The notes beneath the pieces were generated by a model. It searched no databases. It was not told the DNA's origin and worked only from the letters and a program-made list of their open reading frames with translations. Of a DNA stretch of 64,000 nt, positions 1-8,127 are shown piece after piece. The first letter of the stretch is position 1, and each line of letters opens with the position of its first letter. The DNA comes from PALSA-243 sp963743705 (lineage in GTDB: Bacteria; Acidobacteriota; Terriglobia; Bryobacterales; Bryobacteraceae). The DNA is taken from positions 62,001 through 126,000 of the forward strand of contig CAVUQS010000002.1 of NCBI GenBank assembly GCA_963743705.1. The letters are read 5' to 3'. Made by a program: the position numbers and the translations under genes.

Positions 1-40
1 GACGGCGGCATCCGTCATTGAATGAGGTAGGAGGCATTTC

Positions 41-1003
41 ATGATCTCTAGTCGTTTCGTTACAAGATTTGTACTGCCCGCTGGGGCTTCCCTCGTGCTC
101 GGTCTGACCATCACTGCCGATCCAACGGCTACGGTTACGACCGTTACGTTGGCCTATGATGTGCGGCAGGCTAACATGTGGCCTGTATGGTCCGGTGGTG
201 CGCTGATCGCAGTTGAGGGTAACCGTACGGCGGCACCTGTCGTTCGCGCCTTTAACCGCAACGGGCAGCAAATCTCCGCTATCACGCTTGGGATTCCGGA
301 ATCGGATCGCATAGCCTTGAAGGGCATCGGCCTAGGGCTCGACGGGTCTACCGCGTTTGGGGGCATATCGTGGACGCCGAGTGGCACGGAAGCCGCCTTT
401 ATTGCTCTCGTTTCGTCTGACGGCAAGAGTCAGCAGATCGTTAGAACGAGTCCGTATACCCCCTTCGGATTTACGGTTTCTTCAGATGGCACGATTTGGA
501 CAGTAGGGGCCGAGAATGTAGGTCGATCGGAAAAGAGTCCCCAAGTCAACCCGGCGAACGGTGTAATCCGCCATTTCGATAGCACGGGAAGGCTGATGGC
601 GGCATTTATACCGCGTTCTTCCCTCGGCCCCAGTATTGCCGGCCTGAGCAGCCCGATTGTTTCTGCGGCGGGCGGCCGCTTCGGTTGGTACTGGGCTGTG
701 CGCAATCAATATACGGAGGTATCGTCTGCTGGCGTCGTTCAATCGTTTCAAGGATTGCCCCAGGGCGAGATAACGAACCTCGCCTTGACCGATAATGGCG
801 GGACCTTTATCTCGGTTCAAAGCGTACCTGGGTCTTCTTACCGTCTGTACTCCCTCGATCACTCCAGCGGCACTTGGGTCCCGCTTACAGACCCTCCTGG
901 CAGCGTTTGGCACTGGCTCTACGGAGCCGATGGCAATTCTCTGGTTGTTAGTTCGGCGGCAAACCATGGGAATACGCTGGGATTCCTGAGCTTGCTTCCC
1001 TAG
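41..1003 (+). CDS. Secreted beta-propeller-like protein, function unknown
   Basis: The 320-residue product begins with a hydrophobic stretch (about residues 5-26) that looks like a signal peptide, so it is probably exported. The rest is rich in short beta-type segments with recurring Gly-Ser-Asp turns (for example VSSDGTIW, ALTDNGGTF and YGADGNSLVV), spaced like blades of a propeller of the NHL/6-bladed kind. No catalytic motif is visible. The ATG at 41 is preceded by a GGAGG-type ribosome site (taggagg, ending 9 bases upstream). A redoxin-like gene follows after 54 bases on the same strand, so the two may be co-transcribed. Base composition looks less GC-rich than the genes from 2 kb onward. 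The propeller assignment is inference from the repeat pattern. Confidence 0.6.
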   Translation: MISSRFVTRFVLPAGASLVLGLTITADPTATVTTVTLAYDVRQANMWPVWSGGALIAVEGNRTAAPVVRAFNRNGQQISAITLGIPESDRIALKGIGLGLDGSTAFGGISWTPSGTEAAFIALVSSDGKSQQIVRTSPYTPFGFTVSSDGTIWTVGAENVGRSEKSPQVNPANGVIRHFDSTGRLMAAFIPRSSLGPSIAGLSSPIVSAAGGRFGWYWAVRNQYTEVSSAGVVQSFQGLPQGEITNLALTDNGGTFISVQSVPGSSYRLYSLDHSSGTWVPLTDPPGSVWHWLYGADGNSLVVSSAANHGNTLGFLSLLP

Positions 1004-1014
1004 CTAAGCTAGGG
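998..1014. repeat. Perfect inverted repeat over the stop codon
   Basis: CCCTAGCT-A-AGCTAGGG, 8-bp arms with a single central base, covers the TAG stop (1001-1003) of the propeller gene. There is no T-run behind it, so it is not a typical intrinsic terminator. It could be a short hairpin or a protein-binding palindrome. Confidence 0.35.
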
Positions 1015-1057
1015 CTGACAAGTTTGGCGCATCGTAGGACTCGCGCAAATAAAAATC

Positions 1058-1615
1058 ATGACGAATCCTCGGAAAACTCTATTTTTCGGAGTGCCGGCTG
1101 CCTCTCTGACGATAAACGCTCTGCAAGGTCGACGCATCAAGCAGCTTCAGGACTTGGCTGAGTCTACATCAACATCAGGCGAGTTACGCCCAGGGACTTT
1201 GTTGCCTAAGCTCAACCTCAGGGACTCGACTGGGCGTGATTTTGTGGTTGATTTTGGATCAGCAAGAATTCCCACTGTGCTCTACGTGCTCCGACCGTCC
1301 TGCGTCTGGTGCGAGCGGAATGCTGGATCATTAAGCACTCTCGCTTCTCAAGCCGGAGGCCGGTACAGGTTCTTGGGGATTTCACTGTCGTCCGATGGGT
1401 TACCACAATTCGTTCAGTCCCGGAAGATCACGTTCCCGGTCTACACGGTCGTGGATGACGCCTCTATCGCCGGGTACCGACTTGGGGTGACTCCGGAGAC
1501 ATTCGTGGTCTCGCCGGAATCCCGCTTAATCAAGGTTTGGCTTGGCGCCTATAGCGGTGCGGTCGGGCCGTCTGTCGAGAGCTTCTTCTCGATTAAGCTC
1601 GCGCCTCAGATTTAG
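1058..1615 (+). CDS. Thioredoxin-like (redoxin/TlpA-type) protein with CVWC motif
   Basis: The 185-residue protein carries a thioredoxin-fold core: a beta strand IPTVLYVLRPSC runs into C-V-W-C at about residues 82-85, and a VTPETFVVSP segment holds the cis-Pro-type position. Members of this family reduce or form disulfides in exported proteins. The N-terminus (about residues 8-20) is mildly hydrophobic, so export or anchoring is possible but not clear. The core matches the second redoxin at 9003-9548 (YVLRPSCVWCERN against YVMSPSCMYCKQN), so they are paralogues of one small family. It follows the propeller gene by 54 bases. No strong ribosome site is visible before the ATG at 1058. Confidence 0.7.
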   Translation: MTNPRKTLFFGVPAASLTINALQGRRIKQLQDLAESTSTSGELRPGTLLPKLNLRDSTGRDFVVDFGSARIPTVLYVLRPSCVWCERNAGSLSTLASQAGGRYRFLGISLSSDGLPQFVQSRKITFPVYTVVDDASIAGYRLGVTPETFVVSPESRLIKVWLGAYSGAVGPSVESFFSIKLAPQI

Positions 1616-1699
1616 ATCCCCAGAGGGCGTGCTTGGAAGGCGTTCCCTTGAAACTACCCTGGATTGCGAAGTAGGACCGGCTCAGATTTATCTCTTTCG

Positions 1700-1885
1700 T
1701 CACCCGCGCATGGCGTCGAGGAACTCATCGATGGATTGTTCCGCAGGCCAAAAATCGCCCAACAATTCGCGCGGATCGCGCGGGAAACTAAGGTGCTGGT
1801 CGGCGACGAGCTCGTCGACCGTCGAGTGTCCCTCGCGAATGTATTTCCCAGCAACTGGCGTGCGATTTCAGTTTGGCTCACGCAT
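1700..1885 (-). pseudogene. Remnant of a small antitoxin-like gene
   Basis: Read leftward, this frame gives about 55 codons ending TGA at 1700-1702, including YIREGHSTVDELVADQ and ELLGDFWPAEQSIDEFLDA. This resembles small acidic antitoxins that lie before VapC/PIN toxins. The only upstream ATG (1883-1885) is cut off by an in-frame TGA (1868-1870) after five codons, and no alternative start follows. No toxin gene lies downstream (below 1700), where the redoxin gene ends. I read it as an orphan, decayed antitoxin. The family link is from memory of the motif and is not certain. Confidence 0.45.
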
Positions 1886-1907
1886 GGAACAGCCAACCGC
1901 GCCTTAA

Positions 1908-2354
1908 CTATTTCGTTGGCGCGGGGGCGGCGGGCAGCATGTTGCGGATTGCCGAAATCTTCCACTGGCTGCCTGTCTTGACTAGCACCAGCGCGGTCCA
2001 CATATGGCGGGTTTGGCCTTCCGCCAGGCCGGTCAGATCGTAGCGGCCGTCGGCGAGGGCGACCGTGGGCGAAAGGAATCGAACAGATTCGACCGTGATC
2101 GTCCGCTTGCCGCCGGTGCTTTGCGAGGAGGCCATCGTGCCCTTCATGACTTCCGCGCGGCCTTTGCGCCATTCGCCGGATGAGACAAGTTGGTCGGCAT
2201 CGGCGGTGAAGAGGGATTCGATGGCGCGCGGGTCCTGACGGTCGCGGGCGTCCATGTATTTTTGGACGACGGCGCGGACGGCGGCGTCATCGGCCGGCAA
2301 TCCTTGGGCCATCAACGCGGCGGTGAAGGCCAGTGCGGCGAGTGCGCTTTTCAT
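1908..2354 (-). CDS. Secreted SnoaL/DUF4440-like (NTF2-fold) protein
   Basis: The 148-residue product starts with a signal peptide (MKSALAALAFTAALMAQG). An NTF2-like domain follows: an N-terminal helix with VQKYMDARDRQDPRAIESLF, then DADQLVSSGEWRKG and strands ending in WTALVLVKTGSQWKISAIRN, the usual last strand of the DUF4440/SnoaL group. Such proteins are small ligand-binding or isomerase-like domains, and the substrate here is unknown. Its ATG overlaps the stop of the upstream dehydrogenase gene by four bases, so the two are translationally coupled in a leftward operon. Confidence 0.75.
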   Translation of the reverse strand: MKSALAALAFTAALMAQGLPADDAAVRAVVQKYMDARDRQDPRAIESLFTADADQLVSSGEWRKGRAEVMKGTMASSQSTGGKRTITVESVRFLSPTVALADGRYDLTGLAEGQTRHMWTALVLVKTGSQWKISAIRNMLPAAPAPTK

Positions 2355-3379
2355 GGCTTTAAGATTACCTTGCCGAAGTGCTCTTTGCGCTCCAGGCGCT
2401 CGTGCGCGGCGCGGATTTCGCTCAGCGGAAAAACGCGGTCGATGACCGGCCGGACCTGACCCGAAAAAACAAACTTCAATGCGCGGTGCAGCTCACCCAT
2501 GGAGCCCATGAACGAACCCAGAATGCTGTATTGCTTGGTGAAGAGATAGCGCAGGTCGATGGCGGCGTCGTAGCCGGTGGTGGCGCCGCAGGTGACCAAG
2601 CGGCCGGCGGGGGCGAGCGATTCCAGGCTTTTGGTCCAAGTAGCCGAGCCGACGTGTTCGACCACCACGTCGACGCCACGTTTGCCGGTGAGACGCTTCA
2701 CTTCGGCGGAGATGTCCTGGCGGTAGTGATCGATGACTTCGTCGGCGCCAAGCTCGCGCGCTTTGGCGAGCTTCGCTTCCCCGCCCGCGGTGGCGATGAC
2801 GCGGCATTGCAGAAGCTTGGCGAATTGAATGGCGCAGGCGCCGACGCCGCTCGATGCGGCGAGCACCAGCACGTCTTCTCCGGCCTGCAATTTGGCGCGA
2901 GTCATGAGCATGTGCCAGGCGGTGAGCGTAACCAGGGGCGCGGCAGCAGCTTCTTCGAAGGACAGCGAATCGGGAATCCGGACGACGCTATATTCCGGCG
3001 CAGCGAGAAGCTCCGTGTTGCCGCCATCGATGCCATATCCGAAGACGGCATAGCGACGGCAGAGATTGTCATCGCCGGCGAGGCAATGTTCGCACTGGCG
3101 GCAGCTCACTCCGGGCGAAAGCAGGACGCGCCAGCCAGGCTTCACACGCGTGCACGATTCACCGACGGCCACAATTTCACCTGCAATATCGCTGCCCAGC
3201 ACACGGGGCATGGCGATCTTGACTGCGGGCATGCCGGCGCGAACAAACAAATCGAGATGATTGAGGGCGCAGGCGCGAACGCGCACCAGAACTTGATCCG
3301 GTTGGATTTCTGGCTCGGGTGCGTCTTCCAAGGTGAGAACTTCAGGTGGACCGTGGCGGTGGATGCGAGCGAGCTTCAA
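2351..3379 (-). CDS. Zinc-binding medium-chain dehydrogenase/quinone oxidoreductase
   Basis: The 342 residues have the two-domain MDR architecture: an N-terminal GroES-like domain (about 1-125) and a Rossmann NAD(P)-binding domain with LAASSGVGACAIQFAK near residue 175. Four cysteines, C93, C96, C99 and C107 (CRQCEHC...C), form the structural-zinc lobe. The GHE motif that supplies the catalytic zinc ligand in classical alcohol dehydrogenases reads GSD here (about residues 62-64). The enzyme may therefore lack catalytic zinc and act as a quinone/enone reductase. It is the first gene of a pair with the NTF2-like gene and lies 8 bases after the TPR-like gene. The substrate is unknown. Confidence 0.85.
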   Translation of the reverse strand: MKLARIHRHGPPEVLTLEDAPEPEIQPDQVLVRVRACALNHLDLFVRAGMPAVKIAMPRVLGSDIAGEIVAVGESCTRVKPGWRVLLSPGVSCRQCEHCLAGDDNLCRRYAVFGYGIDGGNTELLAAPEYSVVRIPDSLSFEEAAAAPLVTLTAWHMLMTRAKLQAGEDVLVLAASSGVGACAIQFAKLLQCRVIATAGGEAKLAKARELGADEVIDHYRQDISAEVKRLTGKRGVDVVVEHVGSATWTKSLESLAPAGRLVTCGATTGYDAAIDLRYLFTKQYSILGSFMGSMGELHRALKFVFSGQVRPVIDRVFPLSEIRAAHERLERKEHFGKVILKP

Positions 3380-3387
3380 GGCGAAAG

Positions 3388-3840
3388 CTATTTCACCACG
3401 GTGATGGTCACGCCGACTTTGTGATCGGGCATATCGCGGGTCACTAGCGTGACCTCTTTGGCCCGCATCTTCTTCTTGACCATCATCTGGATAAGTAACG
3501 TGCGGCCCTGGTCGCCGGCTTCGGTGTCGTAGGGGCGGCCCACCATCAAGCGGGCGCCGGCCAGCTCGAAATACTTGTGGATTTCCTTCTCGGAAAGAGG
3601 CGCGGTGTTCTTGAATTCCATAGCGCCGGTGAGCGGCTTGTCGAGGCCTTCTTTGGCCAGCTTGGCATAGGCGCTGGTGGGGTAGTCCTTCATAATGGAC
3701 TCGAACGTGCGGCGAGCGTCATCGCCCTTGCCGCTATCCAGCTGCTTGACGCCTTTGTTGTAAAGCTGCATCGCGGCTTCGGAATCCTGCGCCAGGGCAG
3801 GAACGGCCAACAATGCGATCGCCAATAAAAATTTCATCAT
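3388..3840 (-). CDS. Periplasmic TPR-like protein
   Basis: The 150-residue product has a signal peptide (MMKFLLAIALLAVPALAQ) and then one recognisable tetratricopeptide-type hairpin, AMQLYNKGVKQLDSGKGDDA followed by FESIMKDYPTSAYAKLAKEG. This is the pattern of YbgF/BamD-like periplasmic helical proteins. The C-terminal half (KEIHKYFELAGARLMVGRP...VGVTITVVK) is not a TPR and I do not recognise it. The gene sits 8 bases upstream of the dehydrogenase in a leftward cluster. A scaffolding role is inferred only from the repeat. Confidence 0.7.
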   Translation of the reverse strand: MMKFLLAIALLAVPALAQDSEAAMQLYNKGVKQLDSGKGDDARRTFESIMKDYPTSAYAKLAKEGLDKPLTGAMEFKNTAPLSEKEIHKYFELAGARLMVGRPYDTEAGDQGRTLLIQMMVKKKMRAKEVTLVTRDMPDHKVGVTITVVK

Positions 3841-3861
3841 TCAATCACCCTTATCCATCTA

Positions 3862-4389
3862 TTATGCCGCCTGGCGAAAGAGGGCGGCGATTGCGTTGTT
3901 ACGCGCATCGCCGATGCCCATGCGGTGGCTCTGCGCGGCGGCCGTCTCCCATTGGCCGGCGGCGCAGGCAGCCAGCATCTGATGGAACTTCAAAAGGCCA
4001 TCCACACCGAGATTGTAGGCCATATCGAACAGCGCCTGCTGTGCGGGTTCCGGGTAGTTGCGCCACTCAGGAAGGCGGGCGGTCAGTGTGCCTGCGAACG
4101 TTTCGATATCGGCGCCAAGCAGGGCGTCGATAGCATCCGAGCCCATGCGGCATTGCGTGAGGGTCGCGTAGTGCGGCGCGGCATCGCCTACCGCGGCGGC
4201 GGCGACGCGCCCGTAATCGGCTTCAATAGCATCGGGAGCGGCTCCGCCCCAATTCAGCGCGGCGGCGTCGGCGGCCGATGGCATCGCATGGCCAACGCCC
4301 ACCGTGATTTTTCCGCCAGTGCAGCGGTACATGTAAGGGATGGATCCTTCGAACAGTTTGAGGCGTGCGGCGGCCGCGTTGATATCCAT
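3862..4389 (-). CDS. Phage-type lysozyme, GH24 family
   Basis: The 175-residue product starts at the ATG at 4389, preceded by a good ribosome site (CAGGGAG). An open frame extends upstream to 4848, but that part lies antisense to the metallo-hydrolase gene and looks non-coding. The product matches T4-type lysozymes: KLFEG with the probable catalytic Glu14, TGGKITVGVGHAM (the conserved Thr/Gly-rich strand), AQQALFDMAYNLG, and the C-terminal GIGDARNNAIAALF. GH24 enzymes cleave the MurNAc-GlcNAc bond of peptidoglycan. There is no signal peptide and no neighbouring holin or phage gene, so it is an isolated gene, domesticated or a phage relic. Confidence 0.8.
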   Translation of the reverse strand: MDINAAAARLKLFEGSIPYMYRCTGGKITVGVGHAMPSAADAAALNWGGAAPDAIEADYGRVAAAAVGDAAPHYATLTQCRMGSDAIDALLGADIETFAGTLTARLPEWRNYPEPAQQALFDMAYNLGVDGLLKFHQMLAACAAGQWETAAAQSHRMGIGDARNNAIAALFRQAA

Positions 4390-4612
4390 GAGAGCTCCCT
4401 GTTCCAGAATGACAGACCGCGCCAAAGGCAATCCGGTTTCAGCGCCTCCGGAATTTAACTCAGACCCTTTTCTATCATAAATATCGAGAATATTTTCAAG
4501 TTCTGTGACTGGATAGCGTGGTTTCGCCCGGGAAACATTTCGGGGCGATTCTGTTTCGGAGAGAATGGGTGTATTCTGAGGTATCGAAGGAGGGGTTATC
4601 GTCAGATTTTGC

Positions 4613-5374
4613 GTGCTGGCCAGCGGTAGCACGGGAAACGCTGCGCTGTTGGCGACGGAGCGGACGCGCATCCTGGTGGATGCGGGTCTCAGCATGCGCG
4701 AAACCACGAAACGCCTGGCGGCGATCGGCGAGCGGCTGGATGGCCTCGACGCAATTCTGATCACGCACGAACATTCCGACCACGTCTCGGGTCTGCCAGT
4801 GCTCGCACGTAAAAAGGCCGCAAAATCAATTTTCCTGACACGGCTCACCGCCCCGGCGATCGATTGGGGCGAGACGCGTCCGGAGAACGTCGAGACTTTC
4901 CAGGCGGGCGCGAGCTTTCAGATCGGCGATATTGAGGTGCAGAGTTTCAGCGTGCCGCACGATGCGGCCGATCCGGTGGGTTTTTGCTTTGACGCGGAGG
5001 GCGTGCGGATCGGCATGGCCACCGACCTCGGCTACATTCCGGAATCCATCAAGTACCACCTGCGGCGTGCGCATTTGCTGCTGCTGGAAGCGAATCACGA
5101 TCTGGATATGCTGAAGGTAGGGCCGTATCCGTGGTCTGTAAAGCAGCGCGTGATGAGCCGCGTGGGACATCTTTCGAATCTGGTGGTCTCGGATTACCTT
5201 AGCCAGGATCTGGATTCCACAACGGCGCATCTGATTTTGGGACATTTGAGCGAGCACAACAATCACCCGGCGATCGTCGAAATGGTGGCGGCGCAGGCGC
5301 TGGCGGCGCGCGGTCTGCCGGCGGAAGTGGCCATCGCGCGGCAGGGTACGCCCTCTGAAGTTTACCGGTTCTAA
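4613..5374 (+). CDS. Metallo-beta-lactamase-fold hydrolase, WalJ/YycJ-like
   Basis: The frame encodes an MBL-fold protein with the metal motif HEHSDH (residues 52-57 from the GTG at 4613), a later PHDAADPVGF segment carrying the next histidine, and a C-terminal LGHLSEHNNH. This matches the YycJ/WalJ group of small cytoplasmic exonuclease-like hydrolases. The start is unusual. The family N-terminus normally reads M-R/K-F-C-V-LASGSTGN, and the frame gives IVRFCVLASGS starting at an ATC (4598). A strong AAGGAGG site (4587-4593) is correctly spaced for 4598-4601 but 19 bases from the GTG. Either a rare start codon is used or a base is wrong. purB follows 10 bases after the stop. Confidence 0.85.
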   Translation: MLASGSTGNAALLATERTRILVDAGLSMRETTKRLAAIGERLDGLDAILITHEHSDHVSGLPVLARKKAAKSIFLTRLTAPAIDWGETRPENVETFQAGASFQIGDIEVQSFSVPHDAADPVGFCFDAEGVRIGMATDLGYIPESIKYHLRRAHLLLLEANHDLDMLKVGPYPWSVKQRVMSRVGHLSNLVVSDYLSQDLDSTTAHLILGHLSEHNNHPAIVEMVAAQALAARGLPAEVAIARQGTPSEVYRF

Positions 5375-5384
5375 CAATAAAGAC

Positions 5385-6699
5385 ATGATTCCCCGATATA
5401 CGCGGCCGGAAATGGGCCGGATCTGGAGCGATCAGAATCGCTTTCAACAATGGCTGGAAGTGGAGCTAGCGGCGTCGGAAGCGCTGGCGGAGCTGGGCGT
5501 GGTTCCGAAAGACGCGCCGCCGGCCTTGCGCAAGTATGCGGGCTTCGACGTGGCGCGCATCCTCGAAATCGAAAGAGAAGTGAAGCACGATGTGATCGCC
5601 TTCACCACGGCGGTGGCCGAAACCATGGCGAAGGCCGGGCACGCGGCGGAATCGCGCTGGCTGCACTATGGGCTGACGTCGAACGACGTGGTGGATACGG
5701 CGCAGGCTCTGATGCTGCAGCAGGCGGCGGCGATTCTGCTGGACGATCTGGAAGCTTTGCGGGTGGTGCTCAAGCGGAGGGCGCTGGAATTTCAGCATAC
5801 GGTGCAGATCGGGCGCACGCACGGGGTGCACGCGGAGCCGGTGACGTTCGGATTGAAGCTCGCGATCTGGTACGAAGAATGCGGCCGAAGTCTGGCGCGC
5901 GTGCTGGCCGCGGCTGAGGATCTGCGCGTGGGCAAGACTTCAGGCGCGGTGGGAACGTTCGCGCACATAGGGCCGGAAGCCGAGGAATTGATCTGCCGGC
6001 AGCTGAACCTGAAGCCGGCCAACGCGGCGACGCAGGTGATACAGCGCGATTTGCATGCGGCGTTTGTGGCCGCGCTGGCGCTGGCGGCGGCGCTGTGCGA
6101 AAAAATCGCGCTCGAAGTGCGGCACTTGCAGCGCACCGAAGTGCGCGAGGCGGAGGAGTATTTCGCCAAGGGGCAAAAGGGCAGCTCGGCCATGCCGCAC
6201 AAGCGGAATCCAGTGACGAGCGAGCAGATTTGCGGCCTGGCGCGCGTGGTGCGGGCGAATGTGCAGGCGGCGTACGAAGACGTCGCGCTATGGCACGAAC
6301 GCGACATCTCGCATTCCTCGGTGGAGCGCGTCATTCTGCCGGATTCGACCATTCTGACCGATTATCTGCTGGATAAGACGACCAACTTGGTGGATAAGAT
6401 GATCGTCTATCCCGAACGCATGCGGCGTAACCTCGATTTGACGCGCGGGCTGGTCTTTTCGGGACAGTTGCTGCTCGACCTGGCGGCATCGGGCATGCTG
6501 CGCGAGCAGGCCTACAAGCTGGTGCAGGGCCACGCAATGAAGGCGTGGGAGGAAGAGGGCGATTTCCGCGCGGCGATCGAAGCGGATCCGGAGATCCGAG
6601 CGGCGTTGGGGCCCGGAAAAGATTGCCGAGGCCTTCTCGCTTGAGCGGCAATTGCGCAATGTGGATCAGATTTTTGAGCGCGTGTTCGGGAACGCGTGA
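5385..6699 (+). CDS. purB: Adenylosuccinate lyase, with a +1 frameshift near its 3' end
   Basis: This enzyme of purine synthesis releases fumarate from SAICAR and from adenylosuccinate to give AICAR and AMP. The fumarase/ASL-superfamily signature SSAMPHKRNP is present, as are RTHGVHAEP and the N-terminal MIPRYTRPEMGRIWS. In the raw frame the protein stops at 6644 after 419 residues. One extra base in gggg-ccc-gg at 6609-6615 breaks the end. Removing one base restores EKIAEAFSLERQLRNVDQIFERV up to TGA at 6697-6699 (437 residues, normal for PurB). The decayed purB copy at 7766-8085 keeps the unshifted spacing. Sequencing error or real mutation cannot be told apart here. Confidence 0.9.
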
Positions 6700-6702
6700 A
6701 GC

Positions 6703-7596
6703 GTGGCTGCTGGCTCGTATTGCGCTGCCGTGGCTGCATGCGGCGCGCAGCCGCGAACGGTGGCGATTACCGTCGACGATCTTCCCTATGTGCGCGGGCC
6801 CGCGCCGACAGATGACCCGGCTGTGGCGAAATCCGTCAATGCGAAGCTGCTCGCGGCGTTCCGCAAGCGGCGTATTCCAGTCACTGGGTTCGTGATTCAG
6901 AAGCGCGTAGAAGATCTTGGCATGCTCGGGCCGCGCATCCTAAGGCAATGGACGGCGCAGGGGCTGGAACTCGGCAATCATAGCTACTCACATCCCGACA
7001 TCAACACGCTTTCGGTGGCTCAGATCGAAGAAGAGATCGTGCGCGGCGAGGCCTCGCTCGGCCCCAAGCCTACCTTCTTCCGCTTTCCGATGAACCATAC
7101 CGGCGACACGAAGGAAAAGCACGACGCCGTCGCGGCCTTTCTGGCGGCGCGTGGGTACCGCCTCGCCACGTGCACCATCGACAACTCCGACTACGTATTC
7201 AATGACGCCTACGTGCGGATGTTAGCCGCGAAGGATGCGGCATCGGCGGAAAAACTGCGCCGGGAGTATTTGGCGTACACCGCGGCGGAGGTCGATTATT
7301 ACGCGGCGTTGCATAAGCAAGTTTTCGGTTACGAGCCGCCGCAGGTGATGCTCTTGCACGCCAACCGACTGAATGAGGATCTCATCGATAGCGTGCTCGC
7401 GACCTTCGAGAAAAAGCAGTATCGCTTCATTTCACTGGCGGCTGCACAATCCGACGCGGCATATCAGACACCCGATACGTTCATCACCAAATTTGGCCCC
7501 ATGTGGGGTTACCGTTGGGCGGCCGAGCGCGGCGTCAAAGTGAACGGCGCGCTCGAGCCGGAACCCCCAGCTTGGGTCACGAAATACGGCCGCTAA
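6703..7596 (+). CDS. Polysaccharide deacetylase (NodB-type, CE4)
   Basis: The 297-residue frame contains CE4 motifs: AITVDDLPY with the catalytic/metal Asp pair, LELGNHSYSHPDIN (metal-binding His-x3-His), FFRFPMNHTGD, and the C-terminal VMLLHANRLNED with the last-motif His. These enzymes remove N- or O-acetyl groups from chitin, peptidoglycan or exopolysaccharide. The annotated GTG start gives a poor N-terminus. A better signal peptide, WLLARIALPWLHAA, is encoded in another frame over 6704-6745, so indels probably disturb the 5' end and the true start may be the GTG at 6696, which overlaps the corrected purB stop. The 3' end from 7328 on is duplicated at 12707. Confidence 0.8.
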   Translation: MAAGSYCAAVAACGAQPRTVAITVDDLPYVRGPAPTDDPAVAKSVNAKLLAAFRKRRIPVTGFVIQKRVEDLGMLGPRILRQWTAQGLELGNHSYSHPDINTLSVAQIEEEIVRGEASLGPKPTFFRFPMNHTGDTKEKHDAVAAFLAARGYRLATCTIDNSDYVFNDAYVRMLAAKDAASAEKLRREYLAYTAAEVDYYAALHKQVFGYEPPQVMLLHANRLNEDLIDSVLATFEKKQYRFISLAAAQSDAAYQTPDTFITKFGPMWGYRWAAERGVKVNGALEPEPPAWVTKYGR

Positions 7597-7757
7597 CGGC
7601 TTCCCACCTGGACGGGCCGCTTCAAGCTGAACACTAGTAATGTTTCGGCGGGGAACTCTGCGTGACGCCTGCCGGTAGCCGCTGCTCCAGCGGTGCCGGC
7701 CGCAACGCCTGCACCGATGAACGCGCCCGCGCCATCCCCCGCAATTCCGCCGACCAT
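7328..7757. repeat. Copy 1 of a ~430-bp direct repeat (deacetylase 3' end plus convergent neighbour)
   Basis: The stretch from GTTACGAGCCGCC (7328) to CCGCCGACCAT (7757) recurs at 12707-13142 in the same orientation, with roughly 90 percent identity by eye and a few indels. It covers the last 89 codons of the deacetylase and the 3' end of the glycine-rich gene that converges on it. In this copy the glycine-rich gene is cut off at 7757 and joined to a purB fragment. Confidence 0.85.
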
Positions 7758-7765
7758 CCGGGCCG

Positions 7766-8085
7766 ACTATTTGCTGGAGAGGACCACGGCCTTAGTGGAC
7801 AAGATGATCGTCTACCCAGAGCGCGTGCACCGCAATATCGATCTGACGCGGGGTCTGGTGTTTTCCGGTCAGTTGGCTGCTCGATCTGGAGGCAGTATGC
7901 TGCGCGAGGAGGCCTAACGGCTGGTACAAAGCCGTCCGATGAAAGCTTGGGAAGAGGAGGGCGACTTCCGAGCGGCGATCGAGGCCGATCCGGAATTCGC
8001 GCTGCACTGGGGTCGGAAAAGATTATCGAGCCGTTCTCGCTCGAGCGGCAATCACGCAGTGTGGATCGGATTTTCTAGCAAGTTT
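7766..8085 (+). pseudogene. Decayed 3' fragment of purB
   Basis: This stretch is homologous to 6356-6687 of purB. Two frames give LVDKMIVYPER, LTRGLVFSGQL and the identical 19-residue MKAWEEEGDFRAAIEADPE, then EKIIEPFSLERQSRSVDRIF and a stop. Internal frameshifts and a TAA (7916-7918) show it is not functional. It preserves the original base count where the main purB copy has one extra base. It sits directly after repeat copy 1, as expected if a purB-deacetylase-neighbour segment was once tandemly duplicated. Confidence 0.85.
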
Positions 8086-8127
8086 TCGGCAGGGCCGCCT
8101 AAGAATACAGTTTTGTGTTGGAGATGG

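Noticed and set aside
1..40. End of a gene upstream of the window edge
   Set aside because: Two frames reach a TGA within the first 25 bases; too short to identify any product.
2378..3424. 348-codon rightward open frame
   Set aside because: It lies antisense to the zinc dehydrogenase, whose protein sequence is clearly conserved; the frame is a by-product of high-GC third positions.
4390..4848. N-terminal extension of the lysozyme frame
   Set aside because: It overlaps the metallo-hydrolase on the other strand, is Arg/Ser-rich and not lysozyme-like; the ribosome site before 4389 sets the start.
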